Under the pieces are notes generated by a model. The model was given only the letters and a program-made list of their open reading frames with translations. It was not told the origin of the DNA and ran no database searches. Positions 9,228 to 17,959 of a DNA stretch of 64,000 nucleotides are shown one piece after another. Source of the stretch: CAYJLF01 sp964371055 (GTDB taxonomy: Bacteria; Eisenbacteria; RBG-16-71-46; CAIMUX01); the NCBI GenBank assembly GCA_964371055.1, contig CAYJLF010000014.1, positions 99,675 to 163,674 of the forward strand. Reading direction: 5' to 3'. The position numbers were made by a program, and so were the translations under genes. Numbering within the stretch: the first letter of the stretch is position 1; each line of letters opens with the position of its first letter.

Positions 9228-10592
9228 TCAGTAGAGCCCGCCCGTACCGCGGTAAAGGCTCAGCGGACCGTCCAGCCGTACCTCCAGCACGGTCATCCAC
9301 GGGTCGGCCGCCTCTTCCGGCACGTCGATGAAGACGATCCCGGGCACCTTGCTCCAGCTGATCTTGCCGACGACGCGGTGCGCGAGGCGCAAATCCAGCC
9401 CCAGCACGCTCACGGTGACGATTCCGTTCTCGAGTCCCTTGATCCCGACGCTGCCCCCGGTGCCGTGCGGCAGAAAGAGGTAGAGACGGGTGCCGTCCGG
9501 GCTGAGGGTGCTGGGACCGAAGTAGTGCCCACTGGGCAAGCCGGCTCGGGACCCGAAGACGGCCGCGGCGTGCTTCGCGTTCCACGCCCCGAGCTCCTCG
9601 AGCGCTCGTGCCTGCTGCGGGGGAATCGTCCCATCCTCCTTCGGCCCGATGTCCAGCAGTAGATTCCCGCCATGGCCAATGACGTCGGCGAAGATGGCGA
9701 TGAGATCATGCGTGCTCTTCCGGGTGGTGTCCTGCGGCTGCCAGCCCCACGCGTCACCGATGGTCATGCAGAGCTCCCACCACGGGTACCGGGGGCGCTC
9801 CACCGGAATGTTCTGCTCCGGCGTCTCGTAGTCGCCGTAACCCGCGAGCCGGCCGTTGATGATGGCGAGAGGGTTTCGTCGCAGGATCATGTCGCGCACC
9901 CGGGAAGCCTCCCACTCCTCGGGACTGTGCTCCCAGTCACCGTCGAACCACCAGAGATCAGGCTCCAACGCCTCGGCGATCTCAATCACCTGGCCCTGGT
10001 AGAAGTCCAGGAATCGTCGCCAGCGCGCCGGGTCGTCCGTGATCGCGTAGCGCGTGCTGTCCCGCGTGAAACCAGGGTAGTCATGGTCGCTCCAGTCGAT
10101 CAGCGAAAAGTACGCCCCGGTCTTCAGACCGCGCGCGCGAAGCTCTTCGAAGAAGGGGGCAATGAGATCGCGCCCGGCCGGGGAGCCGGCGGCCACCGAT
10201 CGCCGCGACGTCGGAATCGGTCCGCCCCCGGGCGCTCCCGGAAGCATCGTCGTTTCCCACAACGCCACGCCGTCGTGGTGCTTGGTCGTGATCACCGCGT
10301 AGCGCGCTCCGCTCCGCCGGATCAGTTCAGCCCACGCCCCCGGATCGTACCGACTGGCCGTGAACCCCGCGAGCTGCCGCATATAGTCGGCGTACGGCAT
10401 CTTCCGGTTGTGGAACGCCCAGCTCTCGTCCACGCCGTCCACGCTGTAGATGCCCCAGTGGATGAAGATGCCCAGCTTCGCATCGGCAAACCATTGCATC
10501 TTCTCCGCGATGGCATCCGGAGCCACGCGTTGTTCCGCCTGCACGGCGGTGCAAGCGGCCACGAGCAGGCTGATCAGCCCGACCTTGTGCAA
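9228..10592 (-). CDS. Alpha-L-fucosidase, glycoside hydrolase family 29
   Basis: The likely start is TTG at 10592, four bases after AGGAGG and opening directly into a signal peptide (VGLISLLVAACTAVQA); the frame runs further upstream with no binding site. The product is 454 residues. GH29 hallmarks are GIFIHWGIYSV near residue 41, YAVITTKHHDG, TGAYFSLIDWS and LWWFDGDWE, where Asp217 matches the family nucleophile. GNLLLDIGPKEDG near the end of the catalytic domain is also typical. A short beta-domain follows. The enzyme should release alpha-L-fucose from glycans in the periplasm or outside the cell. It does not carry the FlgD-like domain or the W-K-Y-R tail, so it is probably periplasmic. Confidence 0.92.
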   Translation of the reverse strand: MHKVGLISLLVAACTAVQAEQRVAPDAIAEKMQWFADAKLGIFIHWGIYSVDGVDESWAFHNRKMPYADYMRQLAGFTASRYDPGAWAELIRRSGARYAVITTKHHDGVALWETTMLPGAPGGGPIPTSRRSVAAGSPAGRDLIAPFFEELRARGLKTGAYFSLIDWSDHDYPGFTRDSTRYAITDDPARWRRFLDFYQGQVIEIAEALEPDLWWFDGDWEHSPEEWEASRVRDMILRRNPLAIINGRLAGYGDYETPEQNIPVERPRYPWWELCMTIGDAWGWQPQDTTRKSTHDLIAIFADVIGHGGNLLLDIGPKEDGTIPPQQARALEELGAWNAKHAAAVFGSRAGLPSGHYFGPSTLSPDGTRLYLFLPHGTGGSVGIKGLENGIVTVSVLGLDLRLAHRVVGKISWSKVPGIVFIDVPEEAADPWMTVLEVRLDGPLSLYRGTGGLY

Positions 10593-10678
10593 TCTTCCTC
10601 CTCCCTTCCACGCGTGCTCTCCGACGCCGAGGCCGCGGCCGATCCGATCGGGCCGGCCCGCCGACTCCACCGCCGGAC

Positions 10679-10684
10679 ATGATA
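10679..10684 (-). promoter_or_regulatory. Putative -10 element, TATCAT
   Basis: CCGGGCGTATCATG is 87 bp upstream of the fucosidase start. The same GCGTATCAT core recurs before several minus-strand genes. Confidence 0.45.
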
Positions 10685-10936
10685 CGCCCGGCGGCCTCCG
10701 GGACCGCCCCGTCTCCGTGCCTGGCGATCCATCAAAACGAGAATGGCGGATCAAATTGAAGCGGGTTGCCGTGGCCTGCCCTCCACCAACGGCTCAACCG
10801 TCGAGCCCACGCGGCGGCGGCGCTCCTCCTCCAATGGCACGGAAGATGCACCCGCAGAGACAGGCGATCGGTTGCCTGGCGAAGTCCTTCCGGCCGCTTC
10901 GACCGCCCGGACCGACGACGATAAGGGGGTAATCCG

Positions 10937-11722
10937 ATGCAAGCGAGCGTCCTCCGAAAAGGACTCTGTCTGATGGCGATCTCAGTCATCGCGCTGGGGT
11001 GCGCCACCGTCCCCATCACCGGGCGGAACCAGTTCAACCTGATTCCCGACAGCCAGGCTGACGCGTTGGGCGCAGAGGCCTATCAGAAGGTGGAATCGGA
11101 GTCGCGGCTGATCACGAGCGGGCCGGAGTACGACCGAGTGCTGCGTGTCGGAAGACGGATCGCCGCAGCCGCGGACAACCCAGACTTCAACTGGGACTTC
11201 TGCCTGATCGACGACCCCAAGATGATCAACGCGTTCTGTCTTCCGGGCGGCAAGGTCGCCATCTACAGCGGCATCCTGCCGGTTACCCAGGATGACACCG
11301 GATTGGCGGTGGTCATCGCGCACGAGGCCGCGCACGCCATCGCGCGCCACGGCGCCGAGCGCATGACCGACCAGCTCGCCGTTCAGTTGGGGGGCGCGGG
11401 CCTTCAACACCTGCTCCAGCAGAAGAGTCCGGCGACCCAGCAACTGGTGATGGCAGCCTTCGGCGTCGGAACGACGGTCGGCGTGATGCTCCCGTTCAGC
11501 CGCTCGTTGGAAAACGAAGCCGATCACATCGGCCTCGTCTTCATGGCCAAGGCGGGATACGACCCGCGGCAGGCGCCGGAGTTCTGGAAGCGCATGAGTG
11601 CCGCCTCCAGCGGAGCCGCCCCCCCTGCCTTCCTGAGCGATCACCCCTCAGACGCCAGCCGGATTCAGAATCTCGCGAAGTGGATGCCCGAGGCGCTCAA
11701 GTACTACCACCCGAGGAGCTGA
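10937..11722 (+). CDS. M48-family metalloprotease lipoprotein
   Basis: The start ATG follows AAGGGGGTAATCCG. The 261-residue protein begins with a lipoprotein signal; the lipobox IALGC gives Cys22. Zinc motif HEAAH lies at about 129-133 and the downstream ENEAD at about 192 supplies the third ligand, as in M48 proteases of the LoiP/BepA/YggG type. GGKVAIYSG and PFSRSLENEADHIGL are typical family segments. Its expected role is degradation or quality control of envelope proteins. It is followed by two small envelope genes on the same strand (63-bp gap, then 7-bp gap), suggesting an operon. Confidence 0.92.
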   Translation: MQASVLRKGLCLMAISVIALGCATVPITGRNQFNLIPDSQADALGAEAYQKVESESRLITSGPEYDRVLRVGRRIAAAADNPDFNWDFCLIDDPKMINAFCLPGGKVAIYSGILPVTQDDTGLAVVIAHEAAHAIARHGAERMTDQLAVQLGGAGLQHLLQQKSPATQQLVMAAFGVGTTVGVMLPFSRSLENEADHIGLVFMAKAGYDPRQAPEFWKRMSAASSGAAPPAFLSDHPSDASRIQNLAKWMPEALKYYHPRS

Positions 11723-11785
11723 CGCCGCGGCGCTCCGGACTTCCCCGGCATCCGGCGCCCTCGACCGGAAAGAAGGAGAGACTCG

Positions 11786-12163
11786 ATGCGATGGTTCACC
11801 GCGCTGCCATTGGCCCTCCTGGTCTGCCTCGGCGCGTCGAACGCTTCCGCCGGCCGTATCTTCGGCGACATCAAGATGGATGGAAAGCCCCTGCCGGCGG
11901 GCATCACGCTGACCATCAGCGTCGTGCCCCCGGCGCACAACCCAGGCGCCGACCTGGAGTCCACGCCCATCGTGGCCGATTCCACGGTCACCGATGAGTT
12001 CGGGTCATACAAGCTCACCGTCAGGGAAGAGGGGAAGTGCATCCTGTCGCTCGTCTATGAGAAGCAGACCGCCGGCCTCGCGGTCTTCTCCTACCGGGAC
12101 GCGACGCGGTACGATCTGATTCTCGAGACCCGGAACGGCACGCCCACCCTGCGCAGAAAGTGA
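11786..12163 (+). CDS. Small secreted beta-sandwich protein
   Basis: AGAAGGAGAGACTCG precedes the ATG. The 125-residue product has a signal peptide (cleavage near SAG-R). The mature ~100 residues read GRIFGDIKMDGKPLPAGITL, then VTDEFGSYKLTV. That is the pattern of carboxypeptidase-regulatory-like or CNA-B-like beta-sandwiches. No catalytic residues are apparent. It lies between the M48 protease and a membrane-anchored gene, with only seven bases to the next start, so co-expression is likely. Its function is unknown; it may be a substrate or accessory protein of the envelope protease. Confidence 0.75.
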   Translation: MRWFTALPLALLVCLGASNASAGRIFGDIKMDGKPLPAGITLTISVVPPAHNPGADLESTPIVADSTVTDEFGSYKLTVREEGKCILSLVYEKQTAGLAVFSYRDATRYDLILETRNGTPTLRRK

Positions 12164-12170
12164 GTGCAAC

Positions 12171-13070
12171 ATGCGCGACGAGCCCGCCACCCGCCGGGAC
12201 GGCTGGGACAAGATCGACATCCTCATGCGGCCGCTGGGCGCGTTGCTGACGGCCGCCGCCATCACGGTTCTCGGATTCATCACCTCCAACGCCCTGAGCC
12301 AACGGCAGGCGCTCGACACGAACACCCGCCTCTATACCGAGCTGATGAGCCGGCGCGAGGAAGCGGAGAGCGCCCTCCGCAAGGACATGTGCGTATCCAT
12401 CATCAACTCGTTCGTGAACCCGCGCGATGCGGGACTCAGCGCCTCCGTGCTGAATCTGGAAATGCTCGCCTACAACTTCCATGAGTCGCTCAACCTCAAA
12501 CCGCTGTTCACGGAGATGCGGCGGCGCGTGATTCGGGAGCGGGACGAGGCCGGGACGCCGGAGGCGCGGATGGAAGACGACGCCTACCTCGATCGGCTGG
12601 AGAGCATGGCGCGGCAGATCGTACGTCGCCAGATGGTCGTCCTGGAGGGCGTCGGCGCAAGATTCGACCGCGGCATCGATCTGACCGGAGATCCCGGCGG
12701 CACGAGCCTGGCTCCGGGAACACTCTCGCTCGGCGGCGACTCGACGACGTTCGCGATCGACATTCTGGACGTCGATCGGGAGAATCGAGAGATCCGGATC
12801 GGCCTCAACATCGAGACTCCGGATCCGGCGCTCGGCCGCCAGACGAGGGTGGCGACCTTCGGCGTCAGCTACTTCGACTTTCCGATGATCGACAACACGC
12901 GACTGGTCGGCGGCCAGCGCTGCTCGGTGGTGCTGAACAGCATCTCCGACCACTCCGCGGACATCACGCTGGTGCTCTTTCCCGGGACGTACGCCAGCCT
13001 GAAGGAGAAACCCTATTACAACGAGGTGATCGAGAACGTCCTGAACGCGAACCGGCGACTGGCGCCGTGA
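12171..13070 (+). CDS. Membrane-anchored protein of unknown function
   Basis: The 299-residue frame starts seven bases after the preceding stop, with GAGTGCAAC as a weak binding site. One transmembrane helix lies near residues 20-40 (LGALLTAAAITVLGFITSN). A charged helical region with coiled-coil character follows (about 45-170, rich in Arg and Glu). The C-terminal half is beta-rich (STTFAIDILDVDRENREIRIGL). I do not recognise the family. The topology suggests a short cytoplasmic N-tail and a periplasmic body. Third gene of the putative M48 operon; the converging neighbour is separated by 117 bp containing a hairpin. Confidence 0.75.
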   Translation: MRDEPATRRDGWDKIDILMRPLGALLTAAAITVLGFITSNALSQRQALDTNTRLYTELMSRREEAESALRKDMCVSIINSFVNPRDAGLSASVLNLEMLAYNFHESLNLKPLFTEMRRRVIRERDEAGTPEARMEDDAYLDRLESMARQIVRRQMVVLEGVGARFDRGIDLTGDPGGTSLAPGTLSLGGDSTTFAIDILDVDRENREIRIGLNIETPDPALGRQTRVATFGVSYFDFPMIDNTRLVGGQRCSVVLNSISDHSADITLVLFPGTYASLKEKPYYNEVIENVLNANRRLAP

Positions 13071-13113
13071 GTGCGGCGGGTACTCCCGGCGTCCGGTGCG
13101 GTCCCGAAGAAGA

Positions 13114-13142
13114 GGCGGCCCGACCGTGAGGCCGGACCGCCC
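13114..13142. terminator. Hairpin between convergent genes
   Basis: GGCGG(C)CC pairs imperfectly with GG(A)CCGCC around CGACCGTGAGGCC, between the converging stops at 13070 and 13188. No T-run is present. Confidence 0.3.
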
Positions 13143-13187
13143 GAGGTTCGTCACCGGCGGAACCCGCCGGCGCGTGGGACACGTCCG

Positions 13188-13853
13188 TTACCGATAAAGG
13201 CTCTTGACGTTCCCCCAGCTCGTTTCCTCGGTCGGGGTGCCGCCGCAGGGCGTCACGCACGACCAGATCATGTAGTCGACCGCGCCGGAGTTGTTGACCG
13301 GATCGCAGGTGCTCGGAGTCCAGTAGGAGCGATTGTCCGGTCCGGCGTAGTCATCGCCGACGACTCCCCACACTCCCGGCTGCGGGCAGAGCATCACGAC
13401 GTAGTCGGTGCCGCCCGGCACGCAGATCGGGGTCAGGAACTCGACCTCCCACGTGCCACCGCCCGTGACGTTGACCGTCTCGGTGGTGGTGTTCGTCGGG
13501 TTGGCCATCTCATAGACGGTCACATCGACCATGCCCGGCCAGACCCAGAAATCTGAGTACCAACTCGCGCTCTGCACCTCGAAGTTTCCGCCCGCCGGTG
13601 CGGTGGAGACGACTCCCAGGAACTGATGGTCGGTACCGCCCCAATAGCCGAGGGTCGGGCCTGAGCCCGGCGAGTCGTCAGAGCCGTCGTCATACCGTAT
13701 CGTGATATCGCACGGGACTCTGGGACCCCCGTCACCCGGCGGGACGATCTCGCCCCCCGGAGGAAGCGTCGTCCGGACGGCATCCGCCGCGGCCACGCTG
13801 GTGAGCGCGCCGAAGAAGACCAGCACCACAAGTCCGACTAGCAACGTCTTCAT
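13188..13853 (-). CDS. Secreted protein with W-K-Y-R tail
   Basis: The ATG at 13853 follows GGAGGACACTGA. The 221-residue protein has a signal peptide (cleavage near AAA-DA). The mature body is beta-rich, with Pro/Gly stretches, three Cys in its second half and segments such as CDITIRYDDGSDDSPG and VWPGMVDVTVYEM. No named domain is recognised. There is no FlgD-like domain. The C-terminus is CGGTPTEETSWGNVKSLYR, very close to the tail of the gene at 8437. Monocistronic: the gene downstream converges and the next gene upstream diverges. Localisation is probably the cell surface, by inference from the shared tail. Confidence 0.8.
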   Translation of the reverse strand: MKTLLVGLVVLVFFGALTSVAAADAVRTTLPPGGEIVPPGDGGPRVPCDITIRYDDGSDDSPGSGPTLGYWGGTDHQFLGVVSTAPAGGNFEVQSASWYSDFWVWPGMVDVTVYEMANPTNTTTETVNVTGGGTWEVEFLTPICVPGGTDYVVMLCPQPGVWGVVGDDYAGPDNRSYWTPSTCDPVNNSGAVDYMIWSCVTPCGGTPTEETSWGNVKSLYR

Positions 13854-14354
13854 TCAGTGTCCTCCATTCATCCCATAGGTTGACACATTCACGAATCCCA
13901 TGACGGCCTACGATCCGGCTCGTCATGGTGACCTGAGGAACACCCGAGCTTACGCCCGTGCGCGAAAGGGTGGCTACCCTTCAATACTGCTGCAACCGAG
14001 AACCGAAACCTGCTACACACCCACCACTCCCGCAGCGGTCCTAATTCTAGCTCTGGAGCGCACGCAAGGCAACTAAGATGGCCCCGATGACATGCTGACG
14101 AGACAGCTGGTCTTGACTCAGGGAATCTCTGAGACTGTCTCGACCAATTACACATCGGTCTGGCGCCAAATGCGCGAGGAGAAGAAGGTCTTTGGCGAAT
14201 CGCTAATAAGATTTCGGATACTTTACTGTATACTTCCCCGTTTGGCAGGACGCCGGACGCGACGAAAGCCCCGGAGCCGAACCGGGCTGGGGTCGGCGGT
14301 GCGGACATCGCCGGAAGCCCATCGCAACTCCCGACTCGAAAGAAGGAGCCGCCC
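13854..14354. other. Divergent intergenic region, locally AT-richer
   Basis: 501 bp between divergent genes. It has clearly lower GC than its surroundings around 14060-14240. One -10-like TATACT serves the plus-strand gene. No ORF here has a binding site or a protein-like composition, and I see no repeat. Confidence 0.5.
14229..14234 (+). promoter_or_regulatory. Putative -10 element, TATACT
   Basis: CTGTATACTT in the AT-richer stretch lies 121 bp upstream of the start at 14355. Confidence 0.4.
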
Positions 14355-15863
14355 ATGGGAAGCACTCCGGGAACCTCGGTCGCGGGCCGTACGCTGCGTC
14401 TGACCGCGTCGATCGCGTTTGAGATCGCGGTCGTCCTTTTCGCCGCGGGATCTCTCTCCGGCCACGCGGATGCCTCCGGTCTTTGCGGGCCGTGGGATCT
14501 CGTTCCAACCCCCGACGTGGGGAACAGCGTCACCCGGCTGACAGCCGTGACCGCCCTTTCTCCCGCCGATGCCTGGTCCGTCGGTTACTGGCGCAGCGAG
14601 CCCAGCGGGAGGGGACCGCTCGCCATACGCTGGGACGGCTCCGTCTGGAGCCTCGCGGATCTACCCGGAACCGACCATCTCGGAACGTATCCCGAAACCG
14701 CCGGCGTCGACGCGGCCCCGAACGGCGACGTCTGGATCGCCGGAAGCGTTACGACGACCTACCCGGCGAACAATCTTCCGCTCGTCCTCCGCTGGCGCGA
14801 GGGCTCCTGGGACTACGTGGAGACGGTCGCCTTGCGACCGCAGACGGTCTACCCCTTCGCGGCGCGGGGTGGGTTTGCCTATGAAGTCGCGGCGATCGCG
14901 GCAGACGACGTCTGGGCGGTGGGACTGGCCAACGGTTTTGGCGATGCCGCGACGAGTTCGGTCCCGATGGCGCTGCACTGGGACGGCTCGAGTTGGACCG
15001 ACGTCGATGTGCCGATCATCGCGAACCGTCACCACGAACTGAACGACGTCGTGGCCATCGCCTCGGACGATGTCTGGGCCGTGGGCGACTACCGAAACAT
15101 CGCGGGCACCTTCCGGGGCGTCACCTATCATTGGGACGGACAGGAGTGGTCCCACATCTACAGTCCGATCGAGGATGTCTCGCAGAGCGGTCTGGAGGAC
15201 ATCGCCGCCACGGGACCGAACGACGTGTGGGCGATCGGCGGCGCCGACGGAATCGTCATCCTGATGCACTGGGACGGTTCCCAATGGAGCCTGGCCGAGC
15301 CTCCGCCCAACTCCGGGGGCTCACTGATCGCGGTCGGTCCGAACGACCTGTGGGCCTCAGGCTGGAACGGGTTCTGGCACTGGGACGGCACAAGCTGGAC
15401 GGAGGTCCCCGCATCCGTACCAGGCGCAAGCTTTGTGATCCGAAGCGGTGGCATGGAGATCGTCGGCGATTGCGACATCTGGTGCATGGGATTTTCGACC
15501 TTAGCGGATGGAATCACGAGCTCCACGCTGGCCGAGAGGCTCCATCTCGCGCCCGCCTCCGTGGACGCAACGACGGGGACAGCAGCCACGATGACCTTCC
15601 CGAATCCCTACCGACCGGGAGACGAGATCCGGCTCGAGCTGCCGGCGACGGAGGCGGCCGCCCTGACCGTGCACGACATCCGAGGCGGAGTTGTCCGCCG
15701 GCTCGACCTCGGATTCACGAGAGAGGGCGGAACTCGATCCATGCGATGGGATGGCCGGAGGGAGTCAGGAGGAGGAGTCGCTGCCGGGGTCTACTTCCTC
15801 CGGCTCGAGACGAGCGCCCTCACGATCCACCGGAAGCTCCTTCTCCTGGGTCCAGGCAGATAG
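14355..15863 (+). CDS. Secreted 'DVWAVG' propeller protein with FlgD-like C-terminus
   Basis: GAAGGAGCCGCCC precedes the ATG. The 502-residue protein has a signal peptide (cleavage near ADA-SG). From about 45 to 390 there are recurring units containing DVWAVG or DAWSVG followed by HWDGSSWT or RWDGSVWS, a beta-propeller repeat. Residues ~411-502 form the FlgD-like sorting domain (MTFPNPYRPGDEI ... MRWDGRRESGGGVAAGVYFLRL), ending LLLGPGR. No catalytic motif is seen, so binding or structural roles at the surface are most likely. The gene converges with the lipoprotein at 15941. Confidence 0.85.
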   Translation: MGSTPGTSVAGRTLRLTASIAFEIAVVLFAAGSLSGHADASGLCGPWDLVPTPDVGNSVTRLTAVTALSPADAWSVGYWRSEPSGRGPLAIRWDGSVWSLADLPGTDHLGTYPETAGVDAAPNGDVWIAGSVTTTYPANNLPLVLRWREGSWDYVETVALRPQTVYPFAARGGFAYEVAAIAADDVWAVGLANGFGDAATSSVPMALHWDGSSWTDVDVPIIANRHHELNDVVAIASDDVWAVGDYRNIAGTFRGVTYHWDGQEWSHIYSPIEDVSQSGLEDIAATGPNDVWAIGGADGIVILMHWDGSQWSLAEPPPNSGGSLIAVGPNDLWASGWNGFWHWDGTSWTEVPASVPGASFVIRSGGMEIVGDCDIWCMGFSTLADGITSSTLAERLHLAPASVDATTGTAATMTFPNPYRPGDEIRLELPATEAAALTVHDIRGGVVRRLDLGFTREGGTRSMRWDGRRESGGGVAAGVYFLRLETSALTIHRKLLLLGPGR

Positions 15864-15940
15864 AGATAAACAACGGCGGCCGTGGACGCGACGCAGTCGA
15901 CTCGTGGCGGAATCCGGGGGGACCGCTCTGGACGTCGGCG

Positions 15941-16462
15941 TCAGCGTCGACTTCTCCGTTCCAACTCCACGTCCAGGGACTTCAGTCGCTCAAGCCTCTC
16001 CAGCAGCTCCTTAGCCTCCCGGGACAACGCCTCGTTTTCCGAGCTGAGAGAGAGGTTCTGGATCTTCAGGTCGTGGTTGGCGCGCAGCAGCGCGTTCCTT
16101 GATTCCATCAGACCGAGGAGAGCCACCGCCTGCCTGGTCCAAACGCTCGCCGGAAACTCATCGCGCAGGCGCTCCAGCATCGGTCGGGCGGAGTCCGGTT
16201 CGTCTTTCTCCGCCTCGAACCTCAGGCGGAGCAGGGCAAGCTGAAAGAGCGCCTCATCCGTCACCCCGGGCACCGCGGTCTCCTCGCAGATCGTCGCGAG
16301 CATATTGCCCGCCTCCGTGACGTCGCCCGCTTCGAGTATCCGGACGGCCGCGCTCAGCTTCTGCCGCTGAAGTTCGCTATACGGCATCCCGGCCGGCGGC
16401 CGCGACGACGCGCAACCGGTCACCGCGATCGCCAGCCACAGGAAACTCGTCATCTGCCTCAT
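15941..16462 (-). CDS. Small lipoprotein with C-terminal coiled coil
   Basis: The ATG at 16462 overlaps the stop of the GGDEF-like gene (ATGA), so translation is probably coupled; an upstream extension of the frame lies wholly inside that gene and is not used. The 173-residue product has lipobox AVTGC (Cys16). Helical TPR-like segments follow (~25-115: AAVRILEAGDVTEAGNML, ALFQLALLRLRFEAE). The C-terminal ~45 residues are a Leu/Glu heptad coiled coil (SSENEALSREAKELLERLER). Likely a periplasmic partner of the membrane GGDEF-like protein. I do not recognise a named family. Confidence 0.78.
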   Translation of the reverse strand: MRQMTSFLWLAIAVTGCASSRPPAGMPYSELQRQKLSAAVRILEAGDVTEAGNMLATICEETAVPGVTDEALFQLALLRLRFEAEKDEPDSARPMLERLRDEFPASVWTRQAVALLGLMESRNALLRANHDLKIQNLSLSSENEALSREAKELLERLERLKSLDVELERRSRR

Positions 16463-17775
16463 CGGTTGGCCCTGCGCCGGTTCACCAGGTAGTTGCTCCC
16501 CGGCGAACCTTTGACGAAGTCCTTGATTTCCGCGGCCGCCCGGGCGATCTCGATCGCTGAGTCGAATTCTCCCTTCTGGCAGAGCAGTACGGCGATGGAA
16601 ATGGTCATGATCGGAAACGTTCGTGGCACCCCGTAACGGTCCACGCCGGACGTGGACCCCTTGGCCAGGTCTTCCGGGGAGTAGTGCGCGGTGATCATCT
16701 CGCTGAACGCGCTGATGACGCCGTCGCACACCGGCGGAATCCGGTCCGGCGCCACGATCATCACGAAGTCGTCTCCCCCCACATGGCCGACAAAGGCATT
16801 GTCGCCACCCTGCCGCTGCACCACGTCGAAGATGATCTCCCCCGCGGACCTGATCACCTCGTTACCCTTGATGTATCCATACCGGTCATTGTAGGCCTTG
16901 AAGTTGTCCAGGTCGGCGTAGCAGACGGCGAAGGACTCGTCGGCGTTGACTCGCCTGAGGATGGCCCTTTCGATGGCGATGTTGCCGGGAAGCCTGGTGA
17001 GCGGGCTGGCATCGAGGCTCAATTGCTCGAGCAACTTCAGCCGGGCCGCCATGTCGGTGAAGTCCTTCGCCAGGTCACCTATCTCGTTTCCGGCCGGGAT
17101 CTGCGGATCGTGGTCGAAGTCACCCTCGGCAATCTTCTGGGTCGCCTGCTTCAGCTTGCGGATCGAACGTGAAATCGTGTAGACGAGAAAGCCCGCCACG
17201 CTGATGGCCACCAGGAATCCTGTGGTGGAGAGAATGAGGATCCAGCGGGTGGTCGTCCTCTCCCGGTAATCAGCCGCCTCGAGCCTCGCCTCCAGGCGCT
17301 GCTGCTGGGCCGCCTCCACGCTGTCGATGGCGTCGAGGACCCTCCGCGCCGCCGGCGCGAGAGCCGTGTCGCCGGTCATCGAGCCCTGGAACAGCTGCCC
17401 TGCCGTCATCCGGTAGTCCTGGTAGAGCAGGGACAGGTGTTCCAGATTCCGCCCCGGTTCCCGCTGCCGCATCTGGTCGAGGAGGGCCAGGAATTCGGCT
17501 TCCCGTCGGCGAAAGAGCTCGGCGAACTCCGACTCCTTGAGGATGGCGTAGGTGCCGGCATAGCGCTGCTGGGCCAGGAGCGACTCGTGCATCTGCGCAG
17601 ACATGTTGATGAGGACCAGATCGCTACGGGCGATCTCGCGGGCGGAGGTATGCAGGGAGCTGAGCCCCATGACGGCATAGACCAAAGCGCCCATGGTGAA
17701 GAACGCCATGGCGGCGTAGCTCATGAGGAGCTTCTGGACGAGAGTAAACGTCGTCCTGCGCTGGCCGTCAGTCAT
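16459..17775 (-). CDS. Membrane sensor with HAMP and divergent GGDEF domain
   Basis: I place the start at ATG 17775 (MTDGQRRTTF), just before the first membrane helix; the frame continues upstream without support. The product is 438 residues. Helices at ~14-37 and ~178-201 flank a ~140-residue periplasmic four-helix-type sensor. A HAMP follows (~202-250), then a GGDEF-type domain (~255-430; LTRLPGNIAIERA, YADLDNFKAYNDRYGY, HVGGDDF). The signature is GGDDF, not GG(D/E)EF. The guanine-contacting Asp of FK..ND..GH..GD is Asn (GNEVI; PleD position 344). Synthesis of c-di-GMP is therefore doubtful; it may be a degenerate receptor or use another nucleotide. Coupled to the downstream lipoprotein. 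Confidence 0.85.
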   Translation of the reverse strand: MTDGQRRTTFTLVQKLLMSYAAMAFFTMGALVYAVMGLSSLHTSAREIARSDLVLINMSAQMHESLLAQQRYAGTYAILKESEFAELFRRREAEFLALLDQMRQREPGRNLEHLSLLYQDYRMTAGQLFQGSMTGDTALAPAARRVLDAIDSVEAAQQQRLEARLEAADYRERTTTRWILILSTTGFLVAISVAGFLVYTISRSIRKLKQATQKIAEGDFDHDPQIPAGNEIGDLAKDFTDMAARLKLLEQLSLDASPLTRLPGNIAIERAILRRVNADESFAVCYADLDNFKAYNDRYGYIKGNEVIRSAGEIIFDVVQRQGGDNAFVGHVGGDDFVMIVAPDRIPPVCDGVISAFSEMITAHYSPEDLAKGSTSGVDRYGVPRTFPIMTISIAVLLCQKGEFDSAIEIARAAAEIKDFVKGSPGSNYLVNRRRANR

Positions 17776-17868
17776 CGACTCGCTTCGGGGGTTGCGTTTT
17801 CCGGTTCCATCCTGATGTACGCCGCGAAAACCCGGTACCCTGCTTCCGTGCTGAGCCGCCGTCCGCCC

Positions 17869-17874
17869 ATGATA
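17869..17874 (-). promoter_or_regulatory. Putative -10 element, TATCAT
   Basis: AGGCCGTATCATG lies 94 bp upstream of the GGDEF-like start and matches the recurring CGTATCAT core. Confidence 0.45.
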
Positions 17875-17959
17875 CGGCCTGTTGCCCGGTAAGCACACCC
17901 CTAAGCTGACGTCTCCGATCGCCTTCCCCGGAGCCGCCCCGGCCGGATCGCCAAGCCGC

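Noticed and set aside
13854..13885. TTGACA at ~13878 as a -35 element
   Set aside because: It is on the plus strand with no -10 at 16-18 bp, and the next plus-strand gene starts 470 bp later.
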